Shown here: positions 62,739 to 64,000 of the stretch, piece by piece
Layout of the letters: the number at the start of each line of letters is the position of its first letter
How positions within the stretch are numbered: the stretch's first letter is position 1
NCBI GenBank assembly: GCA_039707655.1
Contig: CM077673.1
Location: 2,304,001-2,368,000 of the forward strand
From: Elymus sibiricus
Lineage: Eukaryota > Streptophyta > Magnoliopsida > Poales > Poaceae
Reading direction: 5' to 3'
Length of the DNA stretch: 64,000 nucleotides
Program-made: the position numbers and the translations under genes
Notes under the pieces: generated by a model
Databases searched by the model: none
Seen by the model: only the letters and a program-made list of their open reading frames with translations
Told to the model about the DNA's origin: nothing

Positions 62739-64000
62739 TTTTGGGTCCCGGAGCGATCCAAACGTTCGGGGAACCCCGGGGTCCGCATACGGGGACCTGG
62801 CCAAAACTCGCAGATTTGGTCCATTCTTACCAGTTTTCTATGCTATTATTCAATGGTTTTTGGTAGTTGTGGTCGTCCGAACGTTCGGGGAAGCTCGGGA
62901 TGCGGTTACGGGGACCTCGCCAAAACTAACAAATTTTGTCTGTTCCAGCCAGTTTTCTATGCTATTACTAACTGATTTTGGGTCCCGGGGTGATCCAAAC
63001 GTTCGGGGAACCCCGGGGTCCGCTTACGGGGACTTCGCCAAAACTCGCAGATTGTTCCATTCTTACCAGTTTTCTGTGCTATTATTCACTGTTTTTTGGT
63101 TGTCGTCGTCGTCCAAACATTCGGGGAAGCCCGTGGACCGGTTACGGGGACCTCGCCAAAACTCACAGATTTGGTCCATTCTTACCTGTTTTCTATGCTA
63201 TTACTCAGTGATTTTGGTTCCGGAGGCGATCCAAATGTTCGGGGAACCCCAGAGTCCGCTTACTGGGACCTCGCCAAAACTCGCAGATTTTGTCCATTCT
63301 GACCAGATTTCTATGATATTATTCACTGTTTTTTTGTTGTCGTGGTCGTCCGAACATTCGGGGAAGCCCGTGGACCGGTTACGGGGGCCTCGCCAAACTA
63401 GCAGATTTTGCCTGTTCCGGCCAGTTTTCTATGCTACTACTCAGTAATTTTGGGTCTCGGGGCGATCCAAAAGTTCGGGAAACCTCGGGGTCTGCTTACG
63501 AGCACCTCGCCAAAACTCGCAGATTTAGTCCATTATGACCAGTTTTCTATGCTATTACTCATTGATTTTGGGTCCCGGGGTGATCCAAACATTCGGGGAA
63601 CCCCGGGGTCCGCTTACGGGGACTTCGACAAAACTCGTAGATTTGGTCCGTTCTTACCAGTTTTCTGTGCTATTATTCACTGTTTTTTGGTTGTCGTGGT
63701 CGTCCAAACGTTCGGGGAAGCCCGTGGACCGGTTACGGGGACCTCGCCAAAACTCGCAGGTTTGGTCCATTCTTACCAGTTTTCTGTGCTATTATTCACT
63801 GTTTTTGGTTGTCGTGGTCGTCCGAACGTTCGGGGAAGCCCGTGGACCGGTTACGGGGACCTCAGCAAAACTCGCATATTTGGTCCATTCTTACCAGTTT
63901 TCTAAGCTATTATTCACTTTTTTTGGTTGTCATGGTCGTCCGAACGTTCGGGGAAGCCCGGGGTCCGGTTACGGGGACCTCGCAAAAACTCGAAGATTTG
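62739..64000 (+). repeat. Partial 13-monomer HOR unit, kind alpha, cut by the window end
   Basis: Order A1-B2-A4-B5-A6-B7-A8-A9-B10-B17-B14 (incomplete). It carries the alpha diagnostics cagattgttcc, gtcgtcgtcgtcc, accccagagtcc, aaacctcgggg, gcagcaaaactcgcat and gttgtcatgg seen 26-36 kb upstream at 28340-36026. Its A4 is preceded by ttactaactga as in the adjacent 15-mers, so it is a junction product of the two families. Private bases are cccggagcg near 62749, ttccggaggcg near 63221, gggggcc near 63383 and attatgacc near 63533. Confidence 0.92.

Larger units (their letters stand above)
1..64000 (+). repeat. Two-class satellite DNA array, ~118-bp monomer, organised in higher-order repeats
   Basis: The whole window is a head-to-tail array of a ~118-bp monomer: 530 monomers fit in 62,676 bp, mean 118.3 bp. 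Two classes share the second half and differ in the first half. Class A begins ttttgggtcccggggcgatc and carries gaaccccggggtccgc. Class B begins tttttggttgtcgtggtcg and carries gaagcccg followed by ccggttac. Labels used below come from the first complete unit: A1 63-180, B2 181-299, B3 300-418, A4 419-534, B5 535-654, A6 655-771, B7 772-890, A8 891-1008, A9 1009-1125, then B5, A6, B7, A8 again, B14 1599-1718, A15 1719-1835, B16 1836-1955. B17 (example 9054-9169) and B10 (a B5-like monomer with caggtttgg) occur in other units. No non-satellite base stretch is visible anywhere. A typical A monomer is about 54% G+C by hand count. Satellite identity is seen directly; a centromeric or heterochromatic location is inference. 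Confidence 0.98.

Noticed and set aside
1..64000. CRISPR array
   Set aside because: Repeats are contiguous with no unique spacers of regular length, the monomer is far longer than a CRISPR repeat, and no cas genes are present.
1..64000. Telomeric repeats, rRNA, tRNA or transposon insertions within the array
   Set aside because: Reading both strands I found no TTAGGG/TTTAGGG-type runs, no conserved rRNA segments, no target-site duplications and no terminal inverted repeats flanking foreign sequence; every stretch aligns to monomer A or B.
1..64000. Bacterial or phage origin
   Set aside because: There are no genes, ribosome binding sites, promoters or terminators, and a pure satellite of this length and hierarchy is typical of eukaryotic heterochromatin.

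Overview
This window contains no gene that I can support. All 64,000 bases are one uninterrupted tandem satellite array, with every copy in the same orientation. The basic monomer is about 118 bp, so the window holds roughly 541 copies. There is no unique sequence, transposon, RNA gene, telomere repeat or CRISPR spacer between copies. Such an array with higher-order repeats points to a eukaryotic nuclear chromosome, most likely centromeric, pericentromeric or subtelomeric heterochromatin. I cannot name the organism.

The monomers fall into two classes. They share the second half, which runs through the Ctcgccaaaactcgcag block and the T-rich tail, and differ in the first 25-50 bases. Class A (116-118 bp) starts ttttgggtcccggggcgatc. 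Class B (116-120 bp) starts tttttggttgtcgtggtcg. The two mostly alternate, so the older unit is an A-B dimer of about 237 bp. Dimers are built into higher-order repeats (HORs), each bounded by a marker B monomer (here B16, containing gtgtgtcccggctag) followed by a marker A monomer (A1, containing gcatacggggacctggcc). The simplest HOR is a strictly alternating 10-mer of 1,183 bp (9528-10710, 38393-39575, 44889-46071). The other units are 7-, 8-, 10-, 11-, 12-, 13-, 14-, 15-, 16- and 20-mers that differ by whole monomers. I count 43 complete units between 63 and 62738.

Layout: 63-8344 holds 16-, 7- and 8-mers; 8345-20053 is a mixed region of 10-, 16-, 20-, 14- and 15-mers; 20054-22655 is two 11-mers; 22656-28339 is four 12-mers; 28340-36026 alternates two kinds of 13-mer (3,075-bp super-repeat); 36027-49018 is two copies of a 6,496-bp block (10+10+10+14+11 monomers); 49019-50439 is a single 12-mer; 50440-62738 alternates 15- and 11-mers, again as a 3,075-bp super-repeat; 62739-64000 is the start of another 13-mer.

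Points worth follow-up are the chimaeric monomers that record recombination breakpoints, the nested super-repeats, a near-match to the CENP-B box present in most A monomers and in those B monomers that have a cccgggg arm, a perfect 12-bp palindrome in many B monomers, and G-run/hairpin potential. The many long forward open frames, up to 635 codons, are a by-product of the repeat and are not annotated as genes.
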